Counted from the first letter of the stretch, positions 16,090 through 25,142 are shown. The stretch: 64,000 nt of DNA from Bacteroidales bacterium UBA3653 (GCA_002373505.1 DFKE01000007.1:35441-99440), one strand, 5' to 3'. Notes: generated by a model from the letters alone, not told the origin. Program-made: numbers and translations.

Positions 16090-18438
16090 ATGGCTGACAT
16101 TCAACATTTGGCAACATTGACGGAGGAGGATATCAAGTTCCGATATATCACTCCTGCGATAGAGCAAGCCGGTTGGCTGAAAGAGCAAATCCGGATGGAG
16201 TATTTCTTCACGGATGGTCGTATCATCTCCGCAGGGAGCGAGTACGAGCGTGCTTCACGCAAGAAAGCCGACTATGTTCTCCAACTCAACAATGATAACC
16301 TGCTTGCCGTCGTAGAGGCTAAGTCTGCCACCAAAGATCTCACGACCGGTCTGCAACAGGCTATCGGCTATGCCGAGATACTGGATGTGCCGTTTGCTTT
16401 TGCATCCAATGGTATCGCCTTCCGCGAGCACGATATGGTAACGGGTAAGGAGCGCGATTTCAATATGGACGAGTTCCCGACGCTTGATGAGCTCAAACAT
16501 CGTTGGTTTGCGGAGAAACAGCTGAACAACAAGCAGCAGGAAGCGCTGGATGTGCCGTATCACTATAGCAAGTTATCGCACGAACCGCGTTACTATCAAC
16601 GTATAGCCATCAACCGCACACTCGATGCTATTGCTCGTGGCGACAAACGCTTGTTGCTCGTCATGGCTACAGGAACAGGTAAGACTTTCACAGCTTTCCA
16701 AATCATTTGGCGTCTGCGTGAAGCGCATCTGGCGCATCATATCCTTTATCTGGCGGATCGGAACATCCTGATTGACCAAACGATGCAGCAGGATTTCAAG
16801 CCGTTCCAGAAGATCATGACCAAGGTTCAAGGAAAAGAACTGGATTCATCTTATGAACTGCACATGGCGCTTTATCAGCAACTCGTCACGTATGAAGATG
16901 ACAAGGAACAGCCGTATCTGCAGTTTGATCCGAATTTCTTTGATTTGATCATCATAGACGAGTGCCATAGAGGAAGTGCTAAGGAAAACTCCGCTTGGCG
17001 CAAAGTGCTGGAGTATTTCAAAAGCGCTACGCAGATCGGTCTGACGGCTACGCCGAAGCGCAAAGAGGATGCGGATAACTTCGACTATTTCAACGAACCG
17101 ATTTATACCTACTCTCTCAAGCAAGGTATCGAAGATGGTTTCCTTGCGCCTTACCGCGTAGCGCGTGTGCATCTGGATGTAGATGTGAACGGCTATATCG
17201 TTAAAGTAGGAGAAAAAGACAAGCAGGGCAACGATGTACCCGTGCGTCTATACGAGAGGCCGGAGTTCGGCAAGCATATCACTATCAACCGCCGGCAAGT
17301 AGCCGTCGCCTTGGAAATTCAGGAGAAACTGGAGAAAATGGGCAAATATACCAAGACCATCGTCTTCTGTCCTGACCAAGAAGAAGCAGCTACCATGCGT
17401 GACTTGCTCGTGCAACTCAACCCAAAAGAGATGGGCAAGAGTCCGAACTATATCATGCGTATTACCTCTGATGACGCTAACGGCAAGAAGATGCTCGACA
17501 AGTTTATTGACCCGGGCGAGAAATACCCGACTATCGTCACTACGTCCGAACTGCTCTCTACCGGTGTGGATTGCAAGACCTGCGGACTGATTGTTATCGA
17601 CAAAGAGGTCAATTCTATGACGCTCTTCAAACAGATGATCGGTCGCGGTACGCGTATCTATATCGATAAGGAGCGCAAAATCAACAAATGGCATTTCGAG
17701 ATTCTCGATTTCCGGGATGCCACACGTCTATTCTTCGATCCCGAGTTTGATGGCGAACCCGAACTGGATGTAGAGAAACCGCATACTACCGGACAAAGCA
17801 AGCGCAGCACAGGCGAACACAAGAAAGTGAAGATTGAAGGGGAAGAAATGGATGAGGAAACGCTGAAAAAGATTCATATCCAAGGCAGCAAACGCGTCGC
17901 CAAACTGCATGAGATATACTATGTTATCAATGACGAGGGTCAGGCTCTGGAGATCTCCGACTTCCTTGATTTCACCCGCAAGGGCATCCTTACGCGCTTC
18001 CCGAAATTCGCGGATTTTGCACGGGTTTGGATGGAGTCCAAACGCAAAGGAGAGATCGTCGAGGATTTCAAAGACCATGATATTCTGATTGAAGAAGTAC
18101 GTCGCTCCAATCCTAACCTCGCTAACGCAGATATATTCGATATCATCTGCCATGTGGCGTACGATAAGAAACCGCTCACACGGCGCGAGCGGGCGAACAA
18201 CGTCAAGAAACGCAATTACTTTGGCAAGTACGAAGGACAAGCGCGAGAGGTTTTAGAGGCTCTGCTCGATAAATATGCCGAACTCGGTGTGCTCTCGCTT
18301 GAAGATAGAAATATCCTTTCCCTTGAACCCTTTGCCCAATACGGTACGCCGGTGAAGATTACCAAACTCTTTGGCGGACCGCAAGGCTATCAGACCGCTA
18401 TTCAAGAACTCGAACAACAATTATACGCAGCAAGCTAA
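16090..18438 (+). CDS. hsdR: Type I restriction enzyme, R (endonuclease/translocase) subunit, EcoEI-like
   Basis: The 782-residue subunit has the order typical of the shorter HsdR class. A PD-(D/E)xK nuclease (Asp61 in KKADYVL, then VVEAKSA with Glu76 and Lys78) is followed by an SF2 helicase with Walker A ATGTGKT (about 193-199) and DECH (290-293), motif III LTATPKR, motif VI QMIGRGTR, and a C-terminal HsdM-docking region. It cleaves unmodified DNA after ATP-driven translocation with HsdM and HsdS. The stop is three bases before hsdM, so the three genes form one operon. All catalytic motifs appear intact. Confidence 0.96.
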   Translation: MADIQHLATLTEEDIKFRYITPAIEQAGWLKEQIRMEYFFTDGRIISAGSEYERASRKKADYVLQLNNDNLLAVVEAKSATKDLTTGLQQAIGYAEILDVPFAFASNGIAFREHDMVTGKERDFNMDEFPTLDELKHRWFAEKQLNNKQQEALDVPYHYSKLSHEPRYYQRIAINRTLDAIARGDKRLLLVMATGTGKTFTAFQIIWRLREAHLAHHILYLADRNILIDQTMQQDFKPFQKIMTKVQGKELDSSYELHMALYQQLVTYEDDKEQPYLQFDPNFFDLIIIDECHRGSAKENSAWRKVLEYFKSATQIGLTATPKRKEDADNFDYFNEPIYTYSLKQGIEDGFLAPYRVARVHLDVDVNGYIVKVGEKDKQGNDVPVRLYERPEFGKHITINRRQVAVALEIQEKLEKMGKYTKTIVFCPDQEEAATMRDLLVQLNPKEMGKSPNYIMRITSDDANGKKMLDKFIDPGEKYPTIVTTSELLSTGVDCKTCGLIVIDKEVNSMTLFKQMIGRGTRIYIDKERKINKWHFEILDFRDATRLFFDPEFDGEPELDVEKPHTTGQSKRSTGEHKKVKIEGEEMDEETLKKIHIQGSKRVAKLHEIYYVINDEGQALEISDFLDFTRKGILTRFPKFADFARVWMESKRKGEIVEDFKDHDILIEEVRRSNPNLANADIFDIICHVAYDKKPLTRRERANNVKKRNYFGKYEGQAREVLEALLDKYAELGVLSLEDRNILSLEPFAQYGTPVKITKLFGGPQGYQTAIQELEQQLYAAS

Positions 18439-18441
18439 TCT

Positions 18442-19950
18442 ATGGCAGTAAATAATCTCGTAAAACGATTGCAGAATGTGATGCGTCAAGATGCCGGTAT
18501 CTCCGGTGACGCGCAACGTATCGAACAGATGACGTGGCTCTTTTTCCTCAAGGTCTACGATGCGCAGGAAGATGAGTGGGAGTTCAAATCGAATGGCACC
18601 TTCCATTCCGTCATTCCCGAACCGCTTCGCTGGCGCAACTGGGCAACCGATACCAAAGACGGAAAAGCCCTCACAGGAGATGAGTTGCTCGATTTCGTCA
18701 ATAATAACCTGTTTCCCACGCTCCAGAAACTGCCGTTGATGCCTTCTGCTCCGCGTGCGCACTGGATTGTCAAAGAGGTCTTTGCTGATCTGAACCAGTA
18801 TATGAAGAACGGCGTGCTGCTGCGTCAGGTAGTCAATATCGTGGATGAGATTGATTTTACCGATGTGGATGACCGTCACACGTTCGGCGATATCTATGAA
18901 GGTATCCTCAAAGACTTGCAGTCAGCCGGCAATGCGGGTGAGTTCTACACGCCGCGTGCCCTGACGGATTTTATCATTGAGACGCTCAATCCGCGTTTAG
19001 GTGAGTCTGTAGCCGACTTTACTTCCGGTACTGGCGGATTCCTCACCTCTGCGCTCAATTACTTGGCATCGCAGCGTAAGACGCCGCAGGATGAGGAACT
19101 ATGGCAAAACTCCGTGCATGGTCAGGAGTGGAAACCGCTGCCGTATCTGCTCTCTATCACCAATCTGCTGGTGCATGGTGTCGATGAACCCGATATCATC
19201 CATTGCGACTCACTCGGCACACCTGTCTCCTCGTTCCAGAACAAAGACCGCGTGTCCGTCATCGCTATGAATCCGCCTTACGGTGGTAGTACCGAAGCAT
19301 CGGTCAAGATGAATTTCCCGACAGATATGCGTTCGTCCGAAACGGCTGACCTCTTCATGGTGCTTATCATGAAGCGTCTGTTAGCTAATGGTCGCGCCGG
19401 TGTGATTATTCCCGATGGGTTCCTGTTTGGAACGGATGGTGCCAAATTAGCCATCAAGACTGCGCTGCTGCGTGAGTTCAATCTGCATACCATCATCCGT
19501 CTGCCGGGTTCTATCTTCGCGCCTTATACCAGCATCAACACCAATATTGTCTTCTTTAATAACGAGACCGCGGAAGGAGCAGAAGAAGGATTCAAGACCA
19601 AAGATGTGTGGTTCTATCGTCTCGACATGCCGGAAGGATACAAACATTTCTCCAAGACCAAACCGATGCGTCTGGAGCATTGCCAACCTATCCGCGACTG
19701 GTGGAACGACCGCAAAGAGATCATCACCACCGATGAAGAAGGCAATGTTCTCGATGAGAAATCCCGCCGTTTCACAGCGCAGCAACTCATTGACCTCTCC
19801 TGCAATTTCGACCAGTGTAAGTTCCCGAAATCCGAGGAAGAAGTGCTGCCGCCTGCTGAACTGTTAGCTGACTATCACAAACGCCGTGAAGCCCTCGACG
19901 CACAGATAGACAACACCCTTGCCAAACTCCAAAATCTTCTTGGACTATGA
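18442..19950 (+). CDS. hsdM: Type I restriction enzyme, M (methyltransferase) subunit
   Basis: The 502-residue subunit has the HsdM N-terminal helical domain (VKRLQNVMRQD, WLFFLKVYD), the SAM motif I in the form ADFTSGTGGF (residues 191-200, where DPAAGTGG is more usual) and the catalytic N6-adenine motif NPPYGG (277-282). It modifies adenines in the HsdS target and forms the core of both methylase and restriction complexes. It shares an ATGA overlap with hsdS. The altered first part of motif I still keeps the GTGG loop, so activity is expected. Confidence 0.96.
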   Translation: MAVNNLVKRLQNVMRQDAGISGDAQRIEQMTWLFFLKVYDAQEDEWEFKSNGTFHSVIPEPLRWRNWATDTKDGKALTGDELLDFVNNNLFPTLQKLPLMPSAPRAHWIVKEVFADLNQYMKNGVLLRQVVNIVDEIDFTDVDDRHTFGDIYEGILKDLQSAGNAGEFYTPRALTDFIIETLNPRLGESVADFTSGTGGFLTSALNYLASQRKTPQDEELWQNSVHGQEWKPLPYLLSITNLLVHGVDEPDIIHCDSLGTPVSSFQNKDRVSVIAMNPPYGGSTEASVKMNFPTDMRSSETADLFMVLIMKRLLANGRAGVIIPDGFLFGTDGAKLAIKTALLREFNLHTIIRLPGSIFAPYTSINTNIVFFNNETAEGAEEGFKTKDVWFYRLDMPEGYKHFSKTKPMRLEHCQPIRDWWNDRKEIITTDEEGNVLDEKSRRFTAQQLIDLSCNFDQCKFPKSEEEVLPPAELLADYHKRREALDAQIDNTLAKLQNLLGL

Positions 19951-21464
19951 CCGCAGAGCAATTACGTAATAGCATCCTCCAAGAAGCCATCTCCGGTCGT
20001 CTCGTTCCGCAAGATCCAAATGACGAACCGGCTGCTATGCTATTGGAGAAGTTTGAGGCACGTCGCGCTGAGTTAATTGTAGAAAAGAAGGTAAAACTAA
20101 AGGATAATGTGCCATTACCTATTAAAGAGGATGACATACCTTATGAATTACCTGCTGGCTGGTGTTGGTGTAGGATTGCTCAGTATACGCAAAAGGTCAC
20201 AGATTTTGTAGCAAGTGGCAGTTTCGCATCATTACGTGAGAATGTAAAATATTATGATACACCAAACTATGCAGTTTTGGTGCGCACAAAAGATTTTCGT
20301 GCAAATTTCTCTAAAGATTTGGTGTACACCGATAAACACGGCTATGAATTCTTAGAGAACTCAAGGCTATTCGGCGGAGAAATGATACTCCCAAATATTG
20401 GAGCTTCTATTGGTAAGGTATTTATTGTACCGACATTGCCATTTAGAATGACGTTAGCACCGAATTCTGTCATGACGCGTTTCTTCTTTGATTACCAAAG
20501 AGAATGGTTGTATTATTTCTTCCTTTCTCCGTTTGGTCAAGAAACACTTAGTTCAATATCAAGCGCGACAGCGCAAGGGAAGTTTAATAAAACTGAATTT
20601 AAACAAATTCTTTTCCCTCTTCCCCCATTAGCCGAGCAGAAGCGTATCGTGGCTAAGTTAGAAGAACTGCTGCCTATTGTGGAGCAATACGGCAAAGCCC
20701 AAAAGGAACTCGACGAACTCAACACCGCTCTTCCTGCCCGCTTGCGCCAATCTATCCTCCAAGAAGCCATCTCCGGTCGCCTCATTCCACAAGATCCAAA
20801 CGAAACTGCTGATGAATTAAAGGAGCAATTGCTGCAAGCAGTTAATAATTCTCCGTTTAAAAAGAAATGGAACTCCGAACTTATCGAAGATGAGGAACTG
20901 CCGTTCGATATACCCGATAACTGGAGACGGATTCGTTTAGGCGATATCGTATATACCCTAACAGGATTGTCGTATAGCAAAGGAGACTTGGAGAAAAAAG
21001 TATCAAATCCAATTCGTGTATTACGCGGCGGTAATATTCAAAGCGGCTCATGGTGTACAAAAGATGATGATGTGATGATTGCACCCGAGTTTGTCAAGAA
21101 GGATATATTCCTAAAGAAAAACTCATTCATAACTCCGGCAGTCACAAGCTTAGAGCATTTGGGAAAAACAGCCTTAATACGTGAAGATCATGATGATATT
21201 GTAGCTGGCGGTTTTGTGTTATACTTAATGCCGTACGATGATAGAAATGATTCATTGATGGAGTATCTCGCTTATTTCTTCCAATCTGCTTTCTACAATA
21301 GTTTCTGCAAAACTATCACGAATAAATCCGGACAAGCGTTCTGGAATATATCTCGTGAGAAATTGCTTAAATTGCCCATCCCTCTCCCTCCATTAGCCGA
21401 GCAACAACGCATCGTCGCTAAAATAGAAGAACTATTTGAACAGATTGATAAGATAAGTCAATGA
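19947..21464 (+). CDS. hsdS: Type I restriction enzyme, S (specificity) subunit
   Basis: The 505-residue subunit has two target-recognition domains (about 60-225 and 320-475), each followed by a conserved coiled-coil spacer (LPPLAEQKRIVAKLEELL and LPPLAEQQRIVAKIEELF). Both half-subunits start with the same peptide SILQEAISGRL(V/I)PQDPN. The corresponding DNA repeats at 19974-20020 and 20754-20800 differ at only three positions. The two TRDs would each read half of a bipartite site; the sequence read cannot be predicted. The recognition domains are A+T-richer than the spacers, as expected from TRD exchange. Confidence 0.95.
   Translation: MTAEQLRNSILQEAISGRLVPQDPNDEPAAMLLEKFEARRAELIVEKKVKLKDNVPLPIKEDDIPYELPAGWCWCRIAQYTQKVTDFVASGSFASLRENVKYYDTPNYAVLVRTKDFRANFSKDLVYTDKHGYEFLENSRLFGGEMILPNIGASIGKVFIVPTLPFRMTLAPNSVMTRFFFDYQREWLYYFFLSPFGQETLSSISSATAQGKFNKTEFKQILFPLPPLAEQKRIVAKLEELLPIVEQYGKAQKELDELNTALPARLRQSILQEAISGRLIPQDPNETADELKEQLLQAVNNSPFKKKWNSELIEDEELPFDIPDNWRRIRLGDIVYTLTGLSYSKGDLEKKVSNPIRVLRGGNIQSGSWCTKDDDVMIAPEFVKKDIFLKKNSFITPAVTSLEHLGKTALIREDHDDIVAGGFVLYLMPYDDRNDSLMEYLAYFFQSAFYNSFCKTITNKSGQAFWNISREKLLKLPIPLPPLAEQQRIVAKIEELFEQIDKISQ
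19974..20020 (+). repeat. hsdS direct repeat, copy 1
   Basis: 47 bases nearly identical to 20754-20800, encoding the helical repeat that precedes each recognition domain. Confidence 0.9.
20754..20800 (+). repeat. hsdS direct repeat, copy 2
   Basis: Second copy, 780 bases downstream of the first; three mismatches. Confidence 0.9.
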
Positions 21465-21471
21465 GAATTGT

Positions 21472-21499
21472 TCGAGTCGGATTCGAGCGGAAAAGAAGA
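21472..21499 (+). repeat. REP-like palindrome upstream of the RAYT gene
   Basis: CGAGTC-G-GATTCG (one G-T pair) followed by AGCGGAAAAGAAG. The same tail in inverted orientation closes the transposase gene at 22544-22571. Confidence 0.7.
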
Positions 21500-21504
21500 A
21501 AACG

Positions 21505-22578
21505 ATGACCCAAGATCACGACATATGGCAACCGCAAGAGCCGGGAAAGGCATGGAAAGGCGCCGGACTCTATCATATCACGCTGAAGATACCATCGTGT
21601 AAGCCTTTGCTTGGTAATCTGGTCATTCCTAATGATGATCCGGCGCAAGCGCGAGTGGATTATAGCGATTTGGGGCGGGCGGTCTTGGAATATCAAAAGA
21701 TCAATGCCGCCTATTATCCCGAGATACAGATCCTCCATTATTGCCTCATGCCCGATCATCTCCATTCTATCTGGTATGTGCGTAAGGCGATGCCTCGCGG
21801 CATTGAAGCCGCAGTGCGCGGCTTTTGGCAAGGTGTCAAGAAAGCCGGGCGGGCGTATTCCCTCCTTTCTTCTCTTCCCCCCGAATCAGATTCGGGGAAA
21901 GGAAAGAAACTATTTGAGATAGCGGAGAACTTACGCGGGCAGATAGCCGATGCAGAATATGCGGCACTCCCGCCTATCTTTACCGAGATGCCACATATCC
22001 GTCCGATGGGACATCGAGATCAACTGCCCACCACTATCCGCTATGTCGACATGAACCCGCAGCGCCTTGCTACGAAAAAGCTCATGCCGGGATTCTTCCG
22101 CGTGCAGGAAAATATCGAGATAGCCGGGCGGGTGTATCACGGCGTGGGTAATTCGGATTTATTACAAGCGGCGCTATATATGCCCGTCCATGTGCGGAGA
22201 ACGATGATAGAAGAGGCGATACATGGCGATGATAAGCGTCTGAACGAGTATATGGATAGTTGCATCGCTGCTGCACAGAAAGGTGCGATCATGGTATCGC
22301 CGTTCATCCACGAGAAAGAGCGCGAGGTGCTTTATTGTGTTCTCGCAGAAGGAGGCAAGGTGATCTACCTTTCCGATAACGGCTTCGGCGACTATTACAA
22401 ACCTTCCGACGGCATCTTTGATGCGGTCGCCAACAAACAGGTACTCATCCTAAGCCCATGGCCGTACGATCCTAAGAAACGGCAAATCTCCCGCGCTGAG
22501 TGCATCGCGCTCAATCAAATGGCAGAGGAGATATGCGGCCTTTCTTCTTTTCCCCCCGAATCAGATTCGGGAAAATAA
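21505..22578 (+). CDS. REP-associated (RAYT-like) HUH/Y1 transposase
   Basis: The 357-residue protein has the HUH motif CLMPDHLHSIW (His85 and His87) and a candidate nucleophile Tyr180 in IRYVDMNPQRL, which resembles the YxxxNPxxA block of IS200/RAYT enzymes. The usual domain ends near residue 200; about 150 further residues form an extension of unknown role. It would nick and join single-stranded DNA at hairpin sequences. REP-like palindromes lie before the gene, at its very end, and inside it (residues 124-134, LPPESDSGKGK). It sits directly after hsdS on the same strand. Confidence 0.82.
   Translation: MTQDHDIWQPQEPGKAWKGAGLYHITLKIPSCKPLLGNLVIPNDDPAQARVDYSDLGRAVLEYQKINAAYYPEIQILHYCLMPDHLHSIWYVRKAMPRGIEAAVRGFWQGVKKAGRAYSLLSSLPPESDSGKGKKLFEIAENLRGQIADAEYAALPPIFTEMPHIRPMGHRDQLPTTIRYVDMNPQRLATKKLMPGFFRVQENIEIAGRVYHGVGNSDLLQAALYMPVHVRRTMIEEAIHGDDKRLNEYMDSCIAAAQKGAIMVSPFIHEKEREVLYCVLAEGGKVIYLSDNGFGDYYKPSDGIFDAVANKQVLILSPWPYDPKKRQISRAECIALNQMAEEICGLSSFPPESDSGK
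21869..21900 (+). repeat. REP-like palindrome inside the RAYT gene
   Basis: CCCCGAATC-A-GATTCGGGG is perfect at 21879-21897, in frame, encoding PPESDSG. Confidence 0.9.
22544..22575 (-). repeat. REP-like palindrome at the RAYT gene end
   Basis: CTTCTTTTCCCCCCGAATC then AGATTCGGG. The reverse complement ends in GGGGGGAAAAGAAG, matching the tail of the upstream copy in inverted orientation. It encodes the last residues PPESDSGK. Confidence 0.85.
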
Positions 22579-22608
22579 AAGAAAAAAATAAGATAAGCAA
22601 TAAATACT

Positions 22609-23538
22609 ATGAGTAAAAAGAAAATTAAAACGATTTACTTCGCATCAACCATAGAAACGATATCCTCTCTACTCAATGCTCCGGAAGAATGGGATTGTGG
22701 TTTAACAGAAATGTTACAAGAAAAAATTGAATGGTCAGAAGTCAACCCGGAAACAATCATCCCTAAACTAGAATTGCGTAAATTTACGAAAAGTATTAAA
22801 GACAAAGAAGTGCGGCTTGATGTAATGAAGTTTTTATTTGATTATGCGGAATACTATTTCATAGATGGAGCCGAGAAACTTAGCCATGCTAGATTGGGAA
22901 ATGTTTTTCAAGAAAGTGAAGCCAAAGAGATCACCACAGAGTATATTCGCGAATTCCGCACTGAATTATCTACGCAGATTAGTCAAATTGAAAAAACAGG
23001 TATGTATTCCGGTAATAGGTTCAGCAAGTTAGAAAAACAAGTCGCACAACTAACGGAAGAGAACGAACAATATAAAAAAGCGAACAAATTTCTCCAAGAT
23101 AAAATAGATCGGTTTGAAAATCCACATAAGTATGGTAAGTTTATTCCTGCGGAATTAAACAATCGGATATTTGCAGAAATAATGCGGTATCTGCAATCAA
23201 AGCAGTTGGTATTACCTTTGTATCCTGAGAAAGATTATACGCGTGGTATTAGTTGTTACCAATGGTACGGTTCTTGTGCTCTATTCGGCTATTTTGTTTG
23301 GAAACTAAATCAAGAATTCGACCTCAATGAAGCAAGAGATTTGTTGAATTGGCAAGTCTTCGAAACGGCTATCAATAATTACGACAAACTAATTAATGAA
23401 GCTAGAAAGGCAGTATCAAGATTTAGAAAAGATGATACAACATTACTCCCTGCAAAGGCTGATATAATCGAAGAAGCAATAAGATATGGCAACGGAGATA
23501 TGAAAAATGCCGAGATCCGAAAGAATCTGAATCTATGA
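22609..23538 (+). CDS. Uncharacterised coiled-coil protein of a mobile region
   Basis: The 309-residue protein matches no family I recognise. It is Lys/Glu/Asn-rich, with a coiled coil at about 125-175 (RFSKLEKQVAQLTEENEQYKK). A more globular C-terminal part follows (LVLPLYPEKDYTRGISCYQWYGSCALFGYF). It is A+T-richer than the core genes, which suggests acquisition with the neighbouring restriction system or element. No signal peptide is seen. A structural or DNA-associated role is possible but not shown. Confidence 0.6.
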   Translation: MSKKKIKTIYFASTIETISSLLNAPEEWDCGLTEMLQEKIEWSEVNPETIIPKLELRKFTKSIKDKEVRLDVMKFLFDYAEYYFIDGAEKLSHARLGNVFQESEAKEITTEYIREFRTELSTQISQIEKTGMYSGNRFSKLEKQVAQLTEENEQYKKANKFLQDKIDRFENPHKYGKFIPAELNNRIFAEIMRYLQSKQLVLPLYPEKDYTRGISCYQWYGSCALFGYFVWKLNQEFDLNEARDLLNWQVFETAINNYDKLINEARKAVSRFRKDDTTLLPAKADIIEEAIRYGNGDMKNAEIRKNLNL

Positions 23539-23541
23539 GTC

Positions 23542-23665
23542 GAATATTAATCGAATATATTTTGCACAAAAAGCGAATACCAACCGAATACTTTTTTAGC
23601 TTCATCCGAATACCAATCGAATATACATCTTGCCTCATACCCATCATAACCGAATAAGGTTCACA
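23542..23665 (+). repeat. CCGAATA word repeats
   Basis: Six or more irregularly spaced copies of CGAATAxxAA(T/C)CGAATA-like words occur in about 120 bases after the stop of the preceding gene. No frame is convincing. Confidence 0.6.
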
Positions 23666-23716
23666 AGTGTTCCATAACTTCATCGGAACTACTCGTCATA
23701 ATTCAAAAAAAAGCAG

Positions 23717-23724
23717 TAATTTTG
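23717..23724 (+). promoter_or_regulatory. -7 promoter element
   Basis: TAATTTTG directly upstream of the leader hairpin. No good -33 TTTG is seen at the expected distance, so this is weaker than the other promoters. Confidence 0.5.
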
Positions 23725-23725
23725 C

Positions 23726-23760
23726 ACTCGATTTCGAAAGAAGTCGAGTTTTTTATTTAT
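23726..23760 (+). promoter_or_regulatory. Terminator-like leader hairpin (attenuator candidate)
   Basis: ACTCGATTTC-GAAA-GAAGTCGAGT, a 10-pair stem with one G-T pair and a GAAA tetraloop, is followed by TTTTTATTTATT. It starts two bases after the -7 box, so it would form at the 5' end of the transcript of the 23832 gene. Confidence 0.7.
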
Positions 23761-23831
23761 TAACCCGCGAGGTTTTGACTTGTGCGCACAGGAACGGCCG
23801 TTCACAAAGCCAAGCATAAATCTCAAAGGTT

Positions 23832-24074
23832 ATGAGACAAAACATCAACGTAGAAGACGCATTCCGCCTGTGGGTGCGCGCAATGCTTGAGCAAATGTTG
23901 GGCGACGACCCCGGCAATGTTCGCTATGGGATTTTCCCAATCAAAAATTTTACACAAATCGCCATCGAGGAAGTCTTCCTCTATATCGGTCGCAAACAAT
24001 GGCGGGCACCACAAAAATCGACCGCTGACATGCTGGAAATAAATGTTTCCACCGTCTCACGCGCGATAACATAA
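23832..24074 (+). CDS. Small putative HTH protein, 80 residues
   Basis: No exact family is recognised. The last third (KSTADMLEINVSTVSRAI) has the spacing of a helix-turn-helix with the recognition helix VSTVSRAI, so it is probably a small DNA-binding regulator. It has its own promoter element and attenuator-like leader. Nothing upstream overlaps it. Confidence 0.55.
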   Translation: MRQNINVEDAFRLWVRAMLEQMLGDDPGNVRYGIFPIKNFTQIAIEEVFLYIGRKQWRAPQKSTADMLEINVSTVSRAIT

Positions 24075-24117
24075 TTTTCCAAATAAACACGGCATTTTGC
24101 AGGCTTTTTCACGAAAA

Positions 24118-24263
24118 AAAGCAGTAATTTTGCACCGAATTTCAAAAATCCTTAGCCGGGATAATTGGTTAGCGGGGCGTCCGGCACAACATTCTCAGTC
24201 TCGCTAATCAAGAAAGGAATGTTACGGATTTGATTGGTAACATGTTTAACATCAAATCGTAAC
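24118..24263 (+). promoter_or_regulatory. Promoter element and structured leader of the HNH gene
   Basis: TAATTTTG (24123-24130) is followed by a leader with alternative pairings. GGTTAGCG pairs with CGCTAATC, AACATTC with GAATGTT, and GTTACG-GATTTGAT (24221-24234) with ATCAAATCGTAAC (24251-24263). The last stem ends five bases before the ATG. Mutually exclusive stems this close to a start codon suggest translational or attenuation control. Confidence 0.5.
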
Positions 24264-24267
24264 AACG

Positions 24268-24687
24268 ATGCAAAACAATTCACTTTTGCCACTGGAGATC
24301 ATCTATCTCCCGGATGGCACCGAGATCCGCTTTTGCGAGGACGCAAGCCCACGAGTTGGCATCGCCAAACTCTATTGCTCCGAACAGGGCAGGTTCTTCT
24401 CCCTCTCATCCAGAGGACTGAACGAAGTTCATTACTACCAAACCAAGAACTTCCATCCCAAACCAAACGTCCATTCCAACTACCCGCGGATGTGCAACTT
24501 TATCGGAGCTCCGTACTGTCACATCCTCGTCGCCAAAGCCTGGATTGGACCGCGGCCCGAGGGCTGCGAACTCGACCACAAAGATGGTAACATCCGCAAC
24601 TGCGCAGTCTCTAACCTCGAGTACGTCACTCCCGAGGAGAATCGCCACCGCGCCACACTGCGCAGACGCAAGAATTCCAAAGTCTAA
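24268..24687 (+). CDS. HNH homing-type endonuclease
   Basis: The 139-residue protein ends in an HNH_3-type nuclease core: CHILVAKAWIG, then GCELDHKDGNIRNCAVSNLEYV with the metal-binding HKDGN, and the closing TPEEN. Such free-standing HNH proteins are common in phages and other mobile elements, where they cut at intron or intergenic homing sites. It is preceded by a strongly structured leader and followed by two small genes of likely mobile origin. Confidence 0.88.
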   Translation: MQNNSLLPLEIIYLPDGTEIRFCEDASPRVGIAKLYCSEQGRFFSLSSRGLNEVHYYQTKNFHPKPNVHSNYPRMCNFIGAPYCHILVAKAWIGPRPEGCELDHKDGNIRNCAVSNLEYVTPEENRHRATLRRRKNSKV

Positions 24688-24716
24688 TCATTTAACCATT
24701 TTAATCCATTTAATTT

Positions 24717-25142
24717 ATGAAAGCAATTGAATTACAAGCAGCCCTCATCGCTGCAAATAACGTAAACCTGAACGGTGCAGACGCATTAGTAGAAACCAGT
24801 ATCCTCAAACAACTCATCGCGTCCTGTGAGGCACGTGTGGACGAGTTGGAGAAAGAGGCTAAAGAGATGGCTCTGACGCATACCAAAAGCGGGCAGTTCA
24901 CGCACGAAGGGCACACCTACGAACTGCAAGAAAACGTGACCTTTGATTTCGTCGGCAAGCCGCAGAAATACACGATGCCCGAAGGTGTGACGTTCCGTCA
25001 GAAGACCGCCGAACAGAAGAGCCTCAAATCACAATCTTCTGCCATCACCAAGGCACTCAAAGCCATCAAAGATGCGTTCCCGATTACGCACCCGAACATC
25101 GAGCCGGATGAAGTGACGTACGTCCTCAAGTGCATCGACTAA
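24717..25142 (+). CDS. Uncharacterised 141-residue protein of the small-gene cluster
   Basis: No family is assigned. It has an N-terminal helical segment (LQAALIAANNVNLNG), a coiled-coil-like stretch (LIASCEARVDELEKEAKEMA) and a basic, helical C-terminal part. Composition and size are typical of phage or plasmid early genes. It starts 29 bases after the HNH gene and is probably co-transcribed with it. Confidence 0.6.
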   Translation: MKAIELQAALIAANNVNLNGADALVETSILKQLIASCEARVDELEKEAKEMALTHTKSGQFTHEGHTYELQENVTFDFVGKPQKYTMPEGVTFRQKTAEQKSLKSQSSAITKALKAIKDAFPITHPNIEPDEVTYVLKCID

